Source: an uncultured Desulfobacteraceae bacterium | GTDB taxonomy: Bacteria; Desulfobacterota; Desulfobacteria; Desulfobacterales; UBA5852 | DNA: 64,000 nucleotides | NCBI GenBank assembly: GCA_913060875.1 | Contig: CAJXSL010000001.1 | Location: 124,001 to 188,000, forward strand | Direction of reading: 5' to 3' | Shown here: positions 1 through 8,631 of the stretch, in pieces | Layout of the letters: every line of letters starts with the position of its first letter | Numbering within the stretch: the stretch's first letter is position 1 | The notes under the pieces: generated by a model | What the model was told of the DNA's origin: nothing | The model's database searches: none | Seen by the model: only the letters and a program-made list of their open reading frames with translations | Program-made: the position numbers and the translations under genes

Positions 1-174
1 TATGCCAACACGGTCCGTTTCGCCTCCGCCATGGCTGGCGGAGGGGACTACGGGGTTTTTGCCGATGGTCGCTACCAGCTGTCCCGCGCCGTGGCGGAAC
101 TGCATGAATGGCTCGAAAGGCGCCGGGAACTGGAATCATTGGCGACCAGGGTAGGGCCTGGAAAAAAGGAATGA
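1..174 (+). CDS. C-terminal end of an unidentified protein (cut by window edge)
   Basis: Frame 1 is open from the first base to a TGA at 172-174 and encodes 57 residues, ending in a charged helix-like stretch (VAELHEWLERRRELE). The stop overlaps the start of the photolyase gene as ATGA, the usual sign of translational coupling, so this is very likely the 3' end of a real gene in the same operon. The fragment has no motif I recognise, so no function is offered. Confidence 0.55.
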   Translation, partial: YANTVRFASAMAGGGDYGVFADGRYQLSRAVAELHEWLERRRELESLATRVGPGKKE

Positions 175-1550
175 CCGAACCGGACACCCGTATAACCGTA
201 CTGAATGACGGCGAGATCCGCAAAGGGCGCTATGTCCTCTACTGGATGCAGCAATCCCAGCGGGCCGAACACAACGCGGCCCTCGATGTCGCCATCCGGG
301 AAGCCAACCGGGCCGGGCTGCCCCTCCTGGTGGCGTTCGGCCTGACAGATGCCTATCCCGAGGCCAATCAGCGCCACTTTCAGTTCATGCTGGAAGGGCT
401 GCAGGAGGTTGCCGCCTCGCTCCGGCAGCGGGGCATTCCCATGGTGGTGCGACTGGGCAGCCCCCCGGATGTCGCCTTGAACCTGGGGCACGATGCCGCC
501 CTGATCGTATGTGATCTGGGCTACACCCGCCTCCAGCGAGATTGGCGCACCAAGGTGGCCATGGGGGCGGGATGCCGGGTGCTGCAGGTAGAAGCCGACG
601 CCGTCGTCCCGGTGGCGGTGGCATCCGCCAAGGCCGAGTATGCGGCCCGTACCATCCGCCCCCGCATCACCCGCCACCTGGAACGCTACCTGGTCCTGAA
701 GCGCTCGCCTCCACTCCGGCACAAGGCCCCGGATTTGCCGATTCCCGGACTGGATCTGACGGATACGGCCCGCATCCTGCGCCGTCTGGACATCGACCGC
801 CAGTTGCCCCCGGTGGACCGTTTTTTTACGGGCGGTACCCGCCAGGCCAAAAAGCGGCTCCAGCGGTTTATTCGCAAACACCTGGCCCACTACAACGATA
901 ACCGCAACCAGCCCCAGACCGATGATATCTCCCACATGAGCCCCTACCTGCACTTCGGCCAGATCTCCCCGGTATTCCTGGCGTTGAAGATCCGGGAGGC
1001 CAAAGAAGGGCAGGGGATCGACCGGGCGGCCTACCTGGAAGAACTGATCGTGCGGCGGGAACTGGCGCTCAATTTCGTGTGGTACACACCGGATTATGAC
1101 CGCTACACCTGCCTGCCCGACTGGGCCCGCAAGACCCTGGCCGAGCATGCGGCGGATCCGCGGCCGCACGGCTACGACCGGGAAACACTGGAAGCGGGCG
1201 CCACCCATGACCCTTACTGGAATGCGGCCATGGGGGAGATGCGCGCTACCGGGTTCATGCACAACTACATGCGCATGTACTGGGGCAAGAAAATTCTGGA
1301 GTGGTCGCCATCGCCCGAGGAAGCCTTTGCAACAGCCCTGTATCTCAACAATAAATACTTTCTCGACGGGCGCGACCCGAATTCCTATGCCGGGGTGGCC
1401 TGGATTTTCGGCAAGCATGACCGGGCCTGGTTCGAGCGGCCCATTTTCGGGAAAATTCGCTATATGGCGGCGTCCGGGCTGGAGCGCAAGTGCGATATCA
1501 AGGCCTATGTGGCCAAGGTCGAGGCGCTTATGAAAGAGGCTGCCGCCTGA
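171..1550 (+). CDS. phrB: Class II deoxyribodipyrimidine photolyase
   Basis: A 459-residue FAD-dependent DNA repair enzyme that splits cyclobutane pyrimidine dimers in light. The class II signature is clear: an N-terminal photolyase Rossmann domain beginning RYVLYWMQQSQR and a C-terminal FAD-binding block with NKYFLDGRDPNSYAG, WIFGKHDRAW and RPIFGKIRYM. The length is normal for class II. An open frame extends upstream to 108, but ATG 171 overlaps the stop of the preceding gene and places the family N-terminus correctly (MTEPDTRITVLNDG). A photolyase in a presumed strict anaerobe implies occasional exposure to light, for example in surface sediment. Confidence 0.93.
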   Translation: MTEPDTRITVLNDGEIRKGRYVLYWMQQSQRAEHNAALDVAIREANRAGLPLLVAFGLTDAYPEANQRHFQFMLEGLQEVAASLRQRGIPMVVRLGSPPDVALNLGHDAALIVCDLGYTRLQRDWRTKVAMGAGCRVLQVEADAVVPVAVASAKAEYAARTIRPRITRHLERYLVLKRSPPLRHKAPDLPIPGLDLTDTARILRRLDIDRQLPPVDRFFTGGTRQAKKRLQRFIRKHLAHYNDNRNQPQTDDISHMSPYLHFGQISPVFLALKIREAKEGQGIDRAAYLEELIVRRELALNFVWYTPDYDRYTCLPDWARKTLAEHAADPRPHGYDRETLEAGATHDPYWNAAMGEMRATGFMHNYMRMYWGKKILEWSPSPEEAFATALYLNNKYFLDGRDPNSYAGVAWIFGKHDRAWFERPIFGKIRYMAASGLERKCDIKAYVAKVEALMKEAAA

Positions 1551-1739
1551 ATTCTGTGGATGGCCACGCGGAGTCGAGGATCCAGGGGGGACAAGGTTTC
1601 CAGTGAACGCCAACATCATAAATTCCGGCTGCCGAAAGGTTCTGCAAACGGGTTTGCCGCCGTCAGTCAAACACTTGACCCCCGGAATCCTTGGACGCTT
1701 TTTTAATAACCCTATTTGAAGAAAAACGACGGGATAGTT

Positions 1740-2291
1740 ATGGCTCCACCGGAAGAAAAACAACCCCCCATCCAGCAGGCCGCGGAAGACCTGTTCAATT
1801 TCGCCATCGAGCGGGACGATACCAAATGGCTGATGGCCCGGCTGCCGGCCGAGGCCGATGTCAAACCCACGACGGTGGAATACGAGCTGCAGATCCTTAA
1901 GATTATCAGTGTGGGTTGGAGCATTTCCTTTTTCCTGGAAGAATGGCCGGAGAAGAAGCAGCTGGTTGAATTTTTTTGGGAGGCGCTGCGGGAATTTTCC
2001 CAGAGCCTGTCCTCGACCACCGAAATGATGACCGGCCAGGACATCGACTACTTCCAGGTCCTGAAAGATCGCCTGGACAGCTATGTCCAGGCCCTGCAAG
2101 AGAATCCGGACGCCAGCAACCCGGAGGCCGTGATCGGACCGGAATTCGCCCGCCACTGCGGCAACGAAAAAGATTTGTTTGCCGTTTATACCGGCGGCCG
2201 CATGTTCAGCGGGGTGACGGGCCGGGTAAAGGAATATCTGGAAGCGGCCAATTTGCAGGCGGCGGGTGCGGACACGTCCACGCACCATTGA
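1740..2291 (+). CDS. Conserved-type hypothetical protein, soluble, acidic
   Basis: A 183-residue acidic protein with no signal peptide or membrane segment. It looks helical, with several aromatic-rich stretches (ISVGWSISFFLEEW, FFWEALREFSQ). I do not recognise the family. ATG 1740 follows a weak GGGAT ribosome site; a TTG eight codons upstream (1716) is the alternative. It is followed closely (15 bp) by the TfoX-like gene, so the two are probably co-transcribed. Confidence 0.6.
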   Translation: MAPPEEKQPPIQQAAEDLFNFAIERDDTKWLMARLPAEADVKPTTVEYELQILKIISVGWSISFFLEEWPEKKQLVEFFWEALREFSQSLSSTTEMMTGQDIDYFQVLKDRLDSYVQALQENPDASNPEAVIGPEFARHCGNEKDLFAVYTGGRMFSGVTGRVKEYLEAANLQAAGADTSTHH

Positions 2292-2306
2292 CGGAGAAAA
2301 TACACC

Positions 2307-2645
2307 ATGGCCTATGACACCGAGCTGGAAAAGGTTCTCGATGCGACCACCCGCACCTGGGACGGGGTTGCAAAGAAGAAGATGTTCGGCGGGGTGGTCT
2401 ACATGGCCCACGGGAATATCTGTATCGGCATCTGGCAGGACCATCTCATCATTCGTGCGGGCGATGCGGTCGAGACAATAATGACCGCTGATAATCGTTT
2501 TCGACCCTTTGATGTGACGGGCCGGGCCATGAAGGGCTGGACCATGCTGGGACCCGATGGGTGGCGAGATCCGGCCGTGCGCCAAGCCGCCATCGAAAAG
2601 GCCCGTGCTTTCTGCAAGAACCTTCCCCAAAAAAGCCCGAAGTAA
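2307..2645 (+). CDS. TfoX N-terminal domain protein
   Basis: A 112-residue protein that is essentially a stand-alone TfoX/Sxy N-terminal domain: KKMFGGVVYMAHGNICIGIW near residue 23, then the characteristic PFDVTGRAMKGWTML segment. These small proteins are widespread; the full-length Sxy/TfoX of gammaproteobacteria regulates competence, but the lone N-domain has no established role. A GGAGAA ribosome site lies 8 bases before the ATG. The 15-bp gap from the upstream hypothetical gene suggests a shared transcript. Confidence 0.85.
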   Translation: MAYDTELEKVLDATTRTWDGVAKKKMFGGVVYMAHGNICIGIWQDHLIIRAGDAVETIMTADNRFRPFDVTGRAMKGWTMLGPDGWRDPAVRQAAIEKARAFCKNLPQKSPK

Positions 2646-2838
2646 ATCCGCAGCGCTGCCGGCCATCCCGAAACCGGCCATACTGGGCTGAATGGTATAC
2701 ACCCGGTTTCTTCTTTGTTTCCACCCTGCGACATGCCCACGCTCTATACATTTTCATTTCATAAGGAAGGACTGGACGTCATGCTAAACATGATTACATT
2801 GGTCGTGGCTTTGCCGGCCCTTGTTTTGGAGAATCATC

Positions 2839-4056
2839 ATGTTGGGAATCAATGCGGATAGTCTGGCCAGCGTCGAGTTTCGTTTAAGCTGGAAGAAAAA
2901 CAATGTCAATCATACCGATACCCTATATGTCCACCGGGTCAATTTCTGGCGGGACCTTTTCCCGGAAATCCTGCGCCGGGAGCTTATGGGATCCTACAAA
3001 GGCGATACGGTTTCGCAGGATTATCAACCCGGTGATCTTGTTCCGTTGCCGGACAATCAACGGACTTTCAGGGTGCCGCACCGGAATGTGACTGGGCAGC
3101 GCCTGGACGGAAGCACCTTTGTGCCCCAATACGGGCGGTTTTACCCCCGGGGCATCCTAGGCGGTGTACCGGATGTTTTCCGCGGCAATATCGAACCGTT
3201 TCGTTGCACGGATACGGACGATGACGGTATTCGCGCCGATTTCAACCATCCCATGGCGGGGCTCGATGTGCGCGTGGACGCCCAAGTGCTGGACGTCCGG
3301 GAAAAATTCGAGGAGCATGGCGGTACGGCCAACGACTGGGTCGAACAGGCCCTGACCGGACCCGGCATGCAGTCGCGCTGCAACGGGGCGCCGACGTCCT
3401 TTTTTGGCGACCGGGCCTTTGAAAGGGACGATGCCGGTGACGATCGGGGCTTTTACGAGCGGCCCCGGCTGGTGCAGCATATCGACGACCGGGCCATCGA
3501 GACGATTACCGGATTGTACGGCCGCATCATTACCCCCGGCAGCCGTGTGCTGGATCTCATGAGCAGCTGGACCTCACACCTGCCGGACCAGCTGGAAACC
3601 GCATCCGTGACCGGCCTGGGGATGAATGCCGAGGAACTGGCCGCCAATACCCGGCTGACAACCTTTGACATCCATGACCTCAACCGACGGCCGCAACTGC
3701 CTTACCCGGATGCGGTTTTCGATGCCGTCATCTGCACGGTTTCGGTGGAATATCTGACGCAGCCCTTCGAGGTCTTTGCCGAGGTGGCCCGTGTGCTGGC
3801 CCCCGGCGGGATTTTTGCGGTGACGTTTTCCGATCGCTGGTTCCCCACCAAGGCCATTCGCATCTGGAAGGAGCTGCACCCCTTTGAGCGCATGGGGATG
3901 GTCCTGGAGTTTTTCCGACGATCCGGGCGTTTTCAGGCGCTGGAGACCTTCTCCAGTCAGGGGTGGCCGCGACCCGAAGGGGATAAATACGCCGATCGTA
4001 TGGCGTTTTCCGACCCGGTCTTCGGGGTCTGGGGGCGCCGCCGTCCAGACGCCTGA
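2839..4056 (+). CDS. FKBP-like N-domain fused to class I SAM-dependent methyltransferase
   Basis: A 405-residue two-part protein. Residues about 1-150 contain YGRFYPRGIL and ADFNHPMAGLD, which match the flap/core of SlyD-type FKBP proteins (DLNHPLAG in that family). Residues about 215-400 form a methyltransferase-11-like Rossmann fold: RVLDLMSSWTSHLP at motif I, FDAVICTVSVEYL at motif IV/post-motif, VLAPGGIFAVTFSDR at the later strands. Motif I lacks the usual glycine run (normally DxGxG). ATG 2839 is chosen because TTGGAGA sits 7 bases upstream; an in-frame TTG at 2821 is the alternative. The substrate is unknown. Confidence 0.8.
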   Translation: MLGINADSLASVEFRLSWKKNNVNHTDTLYVHRVNFWRDLFPEILRRELMGSYKGDTVSQDYQPGDLVPLPDNQRTFRVPHRNVTGQRLDGSTFVPQYGRFYPRGILGGVPDVFRGNIEPFRCTDTDDDGIRADFNHPMAGLDVRVDAQVLDVREKFEEHGGTANDWVEQALTGPGMQSRCNGAPTSFFGDRAFERDDAGDDRGFYERPRLVQHIDDRAIETITGLYGRIITPGSRVLDLMSSWTSHLPDQLETASVTGLGMNAEELAANTRLTTFDIHDLNRRPQLPYPDAVFDAVICTVSVEYLTQPFEVFAEVARVLAPGGIFAVTFSDRWFPTKAIRIWKELHPFERMGMVLEFFRRSGRFQALETFSSQGWPRPEGDKYADRMAFSDPVFGVWGRRRPDA

Positions 4057-4095
4057 CCCGGGACGCAAGGGGTGGAGGCCAACCTTCTGGAAGTC

Positions 4096-4128
4096 TTCGC
4101 CCCGCCGATGCTCGGTAAGGGACAAAGG
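4096..4128. repeat. Repeat family B, core copy
   Basis: This 33-bp segment contains CGCCCCGCCGATGCTCGG and GGGACAAAGG. It is shared with the longer copies at 8386-8500 and 19017-19136. It lies between genes and appears truncated relative to them. Confidence 0.6.
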
Positions 4129-4202
4129 TAGCTGCCAAACTGAAAACTTTTCAACGGTTTTCAAACCTTCCTTGGGTGTTAGCAGGGGCCTCTCGCTCTG
4201 CG

Positions 4203-4221
4203 GGAGGAACCTCATTCCTCC
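4203..4221. terminator. Possible hairpin terminator
   Basis: A 7-bp perfect stem (GGAGGAA at 4203-4209, TTCCTCC at 4215-4221) with a 5-base loop, followed by a moderately T-rich stretch. It lies 147 bp after the methyltransferase stop. The T tract is poor, so the call is tentative. Confidence 0.3.
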
Positions 4222-4304
4222 TGTCATTAATTTTGAGCATTTCCTTGCTTGCAATTCCACCGGCCTCCTTTTAGGTTAAGCCCAGTCAACAACTGATGAT
4301 GTTT

Positions 4305-4334
4305 AGCCCGATCATTTCATGAAATATTCGGGTT
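4305..4334. repeat. Repeat family A, short palindromic copy
   Basis: A 30-bp near-perfect palindrome centred on ATTTCATGAAAT (4314-4325) with CCCGA/TCGGG arms. Read on the minus strand it matches the copy at 45423-45442 except at a few positions. Its outer ends match the ends of the longer copies at 41417-41678 and 47355-47517. Confidence 0.75.
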
Positions 4335-4357
4335 CATTGCCGACCAGGAGAGCAAGC

Positions 4358-4945
4358 ATGGAGCGGTTGTCACAGCAGATCAATTTCATTCGTGAACTGG
4401 ACAAACTCAAGCAGGTTCAACGGCAGACCTGGCTGATGGATGGCTGCCGCCAGGAAAATTCCGCTGAGCACTCCTGGCACATTGCCGTCATGGCCTTGGT
4501 GCTGGCGGAATACGCCCCGGCGAGGACGCTAAATCTGGCACGGGTGGTCCAGATGCTCCTGGTCCACGATATTGTCGAGATCGACGCGGGCGACACCTTT
4601 TGCTACGACAACGCTGCCGTGGCCCACCAGACGGCTGACGAAGAGCGCGCGGCCGAACGCCTTTTCGGGTTGTTGCCGGAAGACCAGGCCGAATACTTTC
4701 GGAGCCTCTGGGATGAGTTCGAAAAACGTGAGACCTCGGAGGCGCTGCTGGCCAATGCCCTGGATCGGATGCAACCGATCCTGAACAATTACGACTCGGG
4801 CGGGAAATCCTGGCAGGTTCACGGCATCGCGAAGGACCAGGTGCGGCAGCGCAATCGCATCATGGGGGATGGGGCGCCTGAACTATGGGCCTTTATCGAA
4901 GATCTGCTGAAGCAGGCGGTGGAAAAGGGGATGCTTAAGGCTTGA
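4358..4945 (+). CDS. HD-domain phosphohydrolase (YfbR/HDDC2-like 5'-nucleotidase)
   Basis: A 195-residue protein with the metal-binding HD pattern: H in AEHSWH, the HD pair in LLVHDIVEIDAGD, and a later conserved D in ALDRMQPILNNY. This is the HDDC2/YfbR type, whose members dephosphorylate deoxynucleoside monophosphates. ATG 4358 is preferred because AGGAGAG lies just upstream; an earlier in-frame ATG at 4319 falls inside repeat family A. The stop overlaps the TTG start of the following ABC ATPase gene, which suggests coupling without any obvious functional link. Confidence 0.85.
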   Translation: MERLSQQINFIRELDKLKQVQRQTWLMDGCRQENSAEHSWHIAVMALVLAEYAPARTLNLARVVQMLLVHDIVEIDAGDTFCYDNAAVAHQTADEERAAERLFGLLPEDQAEYFRSLWDEFEKRETSEALLANALDRMQPILNNYDSGGKSWQVHGIAKDQVRQRNRIMGDGAPELWAFIEDLLKQAVEKGMLKA

Positions 4946-5646
4946 GCTTGTCTACTACAACACCGATTGTCGACGCCCGGGATCTCACCCGCATCTATCC
5001 CCTGGGAGACAGTGAGGTGGTGGGTTTGAACCGCGTGTCGCTCACCATTGCGCCGGGTGAGCTCGTGGTCCTGAAAGGCAACAGCGGTTCGGGCAAGAGC
5101 ACCCTGCTGTCCCTGCTGGCCGGTCTGGATGAACCCTCCGCCGGCACGCTGACGGTGGCAGGCTACGACCTGCTGAATGTGTCGGAATCTGAGAAGAATA
5201 GCTACCGGCGCGAGGTGGTGGGCATGATCTTCCAGGCCTTCAACCTGCTGCCCACCATGACCGTCATGGAGAATGTGTGCCTCCCGGCCCTTCTGGCCGG
5301 TAAGGCCTGCGCCCCGACGGCCGATCGGGCGCGGGAACTGCTGGACTGGCTGGATATGGATACCCGCCGGGATCATCGCCCGGCCCAGCTGTCCGGCGGC
5401 GAGATGCAGCGCACCGCCATCGCCCGCGCCCTGATCAACGACCCGGCCCTGATCCTGGCGGACGAACCCACCGGCAACCTGGACAGCCGCAACGGCGGCC
5501 GTGTGATCGAGCTTTTGCAGGAGTTGAACCGGCGCTGGCGGCGCACGGTGATCATCGCGACCCACAGCAACCTGGCCGATCCCTGCGCCACGCATCAGGT
5601 CTGCCTCAAAGACGGTGCCATAAACGATTCGACATGCGCCCCCTGA
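4942..5646 (+). CDS. ABC transporter ATP-binding protein (LolD/MacB-type, AttE-like)
   Basis: A 234-residue ATPase. Walker A is GNSGSGKST (about residue 46), the signature is LSGGEMQR, Walker B is LILADEP, and the H-loop is in IIATHS. This is the family that partners with FtsX-type permeases, which drive extraction or efflux by mechanotransmission rather than solute import. The start is a TTG overlapping the stop of the HD gene. The 3' end overlaps the permease gene by 13 bp, so the two surely form one complex. Confidence 0.93.
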   Translation: MSLSTTTPIVDARDLTRIYPLGDSEVVGLNRVSLTIAPGELVVLKGNSGSGKSTLLSLLAGLDEPSAGTLTVAGYDLLNVSESEKNSYRREVVGMIFQAFNLLPTMTVMENVCLPALLAGKACAPTADRARELLDWLDMDTRRDHRPAQLSGGEMQRTAIARALINDPALILADEPTGNLDSRNGGRVIELLQELNRRWRRTVIIATHSNLADPCATHQVCLKDGAINDSTCAP

Positions 5647-8210
5647 TTTTCTTCATACGCCTTTTTTACTGGTTCAGCCTGCGCCAGATCCGCCAGCACC
5701 CCTGGCGGGCGGTGACCGTTCTGGTGGGGGTGGCCTTGGGGGCGGCCGTGTTTGCCAGCGTGCGCATCGCGGTGCACGCATCCCTGGATTCTTTCACCCG
5801 CAGCATGGATCTTGTCACCGGACGTGCCGACCACACGATCACCCGTCCGGGCGGACGGGTGCCCGAAGATTTAATCGCGCCGTTGCTGCAAAACCCTTCC
5901 GTACAGGCAGCCTCTCCGTTTTTGTCCACCTACACCAGAACCCGGGAGGGATCGCGTCCTTTTCTCTTGATCGGCCTTGATCCGATTCTCGATCGCCCTT
6001 TGCGGGACTGGCAGGCCAGGGAGGAAAACGACCTGGACCCGAATTGGGTGCGCCTGCTGTCCGAACCCGGCACGTTGATCATCGGATCGGATCTGGCCCG
6101 CACCGAAGGGTGGACGGCCGGCCGGACCCTGACCCTGGTGCACCGGCAGGGCGCCGCAGCGTTTACGGTGTTGGGGCAGCTAACGGCGGAGGGACTGGGG
6201 CTGACCGAAAACGGACGGGTGGCCATTACCGATATCGCCACTTTCCAGGAGTTCACCGGAACGCATGGTGGCGTCGACCGGATCGATCTGGTTTTGAAGA
6301 CCACCCATGCGGATCGATTGTCCGCCCTGCAGACCGTTCTGCCGGCGGGTACCTATTTGCAGGGTCCCGGCGAGGCGAAAAGAGGGGGGCGGAACATGAT
6401 TCGGTCCTATGCCCTGAACCTGTCGATTCTCAGTTTTGCGGCCCTGTTCGTGGGCATGTTCCTGGTTTACAGCCTGGTGGCGCTGAATGCCGCTTCCCGA
6501 CGGCGGGAAGTGGCCATCCTGCGGTCGCTGGGGGCGTCTTCACGGGTGGTTTTCTGGCTTTTTATGGCGGAAGGCGCATTCTACGGATTGGTGGGCTGGC
6601 TCATGGCCCTGCCCCTGGGAATCGTCCTGGCTCGTTTTCTGTTGGAGGGGGTCAGCCGCACCATTTCCAGCCTGTTCGTGCGGGTCAATGTGGCTGGCAT
6701 GACCCTCAGTCCCCTGGAAATTTTCTTTTCCTTGGGCGTGACCCTGGGCGTGGCTGTCCTGGCCGCGATCCAGCCGGCCCGGGAGGCCATGGGCATCGCC
6801 CCCAAGGAAGTCATGGCGGAAGGGACCGCTGCCCGGGGAGGGGGATACCGAATACGTCACCTGGCGGTGGCCGGCCTGTTGTGTGTCCTGTCCGTGGTGC
6901 CCCTGGCCGGTATGCCCGGCTACCGGAGCATACCCCTTCCGGGGTATCTGGCGACCCTGCTGCTGTTCGTGGGTTTCGCTTTGATGGCGCCCTGGGCTCT
7001 GCAAGGCGCCGGACGGCGCTTCCAGCCCCTTCTACGACGACGGGCAGGGTTGCCGGCCCACCTGGCGGCCGGTTATATCCAGGACAGCGGCAGCCGGACG
7101 GCCGTATCCGTCGGGGCCCTGGTGACGGCGGTGGCCTTGTTCACCGCGCTGGTGATCATGGTGCAGAGCTTTCGCCACACGGTGGAGATCTGGGTCCATC
7201 AGACCATCAGCGGCGATCTTTTCGTCACCACCCGCATGGCCGAGATCAACCGCACCTGGGAGCCTTTTCCGGAGGGCGTTGAAGACTACCTGAAAGGGCT
7301 GCCGGACGTGGCCTTGGTGCCGAACCGACGCTTCACCCTGTCCTATGGCGGGTTTCCCTTTCAGCTGGAGGCCATGGATTTCGACACGTTTGACCGCTAC
7401 GGGGCCTTTTTCTGGCTGGAGGGGGATGGCCGGAGACTCACGGATCCATTGGACGCCGGGGAAGGCGTGATCGTATCCGAAGTTTTTGCCAACCGGACCG
7501 GCCTGGGGGTCGGCGACCGGTTCCGCACCGAGGTGCAGGGGATATCACTGGACTGGCCGATCCTGGGCATCGTGCGGGACTACCGCACCCGGGGCGGGGT
7601 GGTGTTCTGCTCCCTCGATGATCTGCGGCAACGCAGCGGCGGCATGGCCTGGGGCGGTGTCCGCATTTTTTTCAGGGAACGATTCATGGCGCGCGGTGAC
7701 GCCGTCGTGGCCCTTCAGGACGATCTCCGGCTTCGCTTCGGCGACCGGTTGGAAATGCTGCCCGGAAAGGATTTGCGGGCCGCCGTGCTGAAAATTTTCG
7801 ATGAGACCTTTGCCATCACCACCGTGCTGCTGATCATCGCTCTGGTGGTGGCCGCCCTGGGCATTACCACCACATTGACCGTCCTGGTGCTGGAGCGGGC
7901 GCGGGAACTCAACACGGTTTACGCGGTTGGGGGGAGTCTTAAACAGATTCGCAAAATGATTCTATGGGAGGCGGTTTTCATGGTCGCGGTGGGGGAGATC
8001 GGCGGATTGCTGTGCGGCTTCGTCCTCTCCTATCTCCTGGTGTTCGTGATCAACCGGCAGTCCTTCGGCTGGACGTTTCTTTACGGCGTGGACTGGGGGG
8101 CCCTGGCGTTTTCGCTGCCCCTGATCGTGGCCACCGCCCTGATGGCGGCGCTGCCGGCCATGCGGGTGGTGTACCGGTCGCCGCCGGCGACGCTGCTGCG
8201 GGAGCGATGA
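5634..8210 (+). CDS. FtsX-family ABC permease, double-length (AttF/AttG-like)
   Basis: An 858-residue inner-membrane protein. An N-terminal membrane anchor (about residues 20-45) is followed by a periplasmic domain, then an FtsX block of three helices (about 265-385). Further helices near 405-500 are followed by a second periplasmic domain and a terminal FtsX block (about 720-850). The two FtsX halves in one chain mean it probably supplies the whole membrane part with the upstream ATPase. The gene overlaps the ATPase by 13 bp. The secreted AttH-like protein downstream supports an AttEFGH-type assignment; the substrate is unknown, perhaps a lipid or hydrophobic compound. Confidence 0.9.
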   Translation: MRPLIFFIRLFYWFSLRQIRQHPWRAVTVLVGVALGAAVFASVRIAVHASLDSFTRSMDLVTGRADHTITRPGGRVPEDLIAPLLQNPSVQAASPFLSTYTRTREGSRPFLLIGLDPILDRPLRDWQAREENDLDPNWVRLLSEPGTLIIGSDLARTEGWTAGRTLTLVHRQGAAAFTVLGQLTAEGLGLTENGRVAITDIATFQEFTGTHGGVDRIDLVLKTTHADRLSALQTVLPAGTYLQGPGEAKRGGRNMIRSYALNLSILSFAALFVGMFLVYSLVALNAASRRREVAILRSLGASSRVVFWLFMAEGAFYGLVGWLMALPLGIVLARFLLEGVSRTISSLFVRVNVAGMTLSPLEIFFSLGVTLGVAVLAAIQPAREAMGIAPKEVMAEGTAARGGGYRIRHLAVAGLLCVLSVVPLAGMPGYRSIPLPGYLATLLLFVGFALMAPWALQGAGRRFQPLLRRRAGLPAHLAAGYIQDSGSRTAVSVGALVTAVALFTALVIMVQSFRHTVEIWVHQTISGDLFVTTRMAEINRTWEPFPEGVEDYLKGLPDVALVPNRRFTLSYGGFPFQLEAMDFDTFDRYGAFFWLEGDGRRLTDPLDAGEGVIVSEVFANRTGLGVGDRFRTEVQGISLDWPILGIVRDYRTRGGVVFCSLDDLRQRSGGMAWGGVRIFFRERFMARGDAVVALQDDLRLRFGDRLEMLPGKDLRAAVLKIFDETFAITTVLLIIALVVAALGITTTLTVLVLERARELNTVYAVGGSLKQIRKMILWEAVFMVAVGEIGGLLCGFVLSYLLVFVINRQSFGWTFLYGVDWGALAFSLPLIVATALMAALPAMRVVYRSPPATLLRER

Positions 8211-8256
8211 TAGTGGTGAAACTGGGATATAGGCGTTTCATTTTAGCAACCGCGCG

Positions 8257-8277
8257 AACCTGGATATTTCATGAAAA
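8257..8277 (+). repeat. Repeat family A, left end (partial copy)
   Basis: AACCTGGATATTTCATGAAA matches the left end of the other family A copies (compare 41417 and 47355). A weak right-end-like TGAAATAGTTC occurs at 8304-8314, so a degenerate copy of about 60 bp is possible. Confidence 0.5.
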
Positions 8278-8385
8278 CTTTTGTGTTAGCGTTCGAGTTG
8301 CTCTGAAATAGTTCATTTTCTTGCGCGCGCAAGAAAACGGAACCAAAAGAAAGCGCCCGTGCCCCGCTTAATCCTGCGCGTCGTC

Positions 8386-8500
8386 GGTGCGGCCGGAGCA
8401 CGCGGAAACTCACCCGCCTTCGCCAAGGCTACGGCGGGCTCAGACAGTCCGCGCGCTTTAATCCGTCCGCCCCGCCGATGCTCGGCGCGGGACAATGGGA
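8386..8500 (+). repeat. Repeat family B, long copy
   Basis: A segment of about 115 bp sharing a diverged but colinear order of blocks with 19017-19136: GTGCGGCCGGAGCACGCGGA, CAGTCCGCGCGCTTTAATCC, CCCGCCGATGCTCGGCG, and GGGACAATGGGAA. It is noncoding on both strands as far as I can judge. Confidence 0.6.
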
Positions 8501-8631
8501 AAACCAAAAACCAAAAAACCCAAAACCGTGTACAAACCTAATGAGAAGAGGTATCTGAGTCCTCTGCTCTACGGTAAAAGCTTCATATTTTTTCACGCGC
8601 AAGAAAACAAAGCCATGATATCATATCGATC

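Larger units (their letters stand above)
4057..4357 (+). other. Intergenic stretch with two repeat copies and a possible terminator
   Basis: About 300 bp without a gene. It holds a core copy of repeat family B (4096-4128), a GGAGGAA/TTCCTCC hairpin (4203-4221) that could end the methyltransferase transcript, and a palindromic copy of repeat family A (4305-4334). Nothing protein-like is convincing. Confidence 0.6.
8211..8631 (+). other. Intergenic stretch rich in repeats
   Basis: A 421-bp gap between permease and AttH genes. It contains a family A end (8257-8277), a GCGCGC-centred inverted segment around 8320-8335 (TTTTCTTGCGCGCGCAAGAAAA) and a long family B copy (8386-8500). The CGCGCAAGAAAA motif recurs at 8595-8606. 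No gene is evident. The repeats have probably separated genes that are normally adjacent. Confidence 0.6.

Noticed and set aside
72-2702. Very long open frame of 876 codons on the minus strand across the photolyase and its neighbours
   Set aside because: It is the shadow of GC-rich plus-strand genes with recognisable domains; the translated product has no family pattern and runs across three separate genes and their gaps.
2781-2861. 26-codon frame with AAGGAAGG upstream, ending just after the start of the methyltransferase gene
   Set aside because: Could be a coupled leader, but it has no sign of conservation visible here and may be chance; too little to call.
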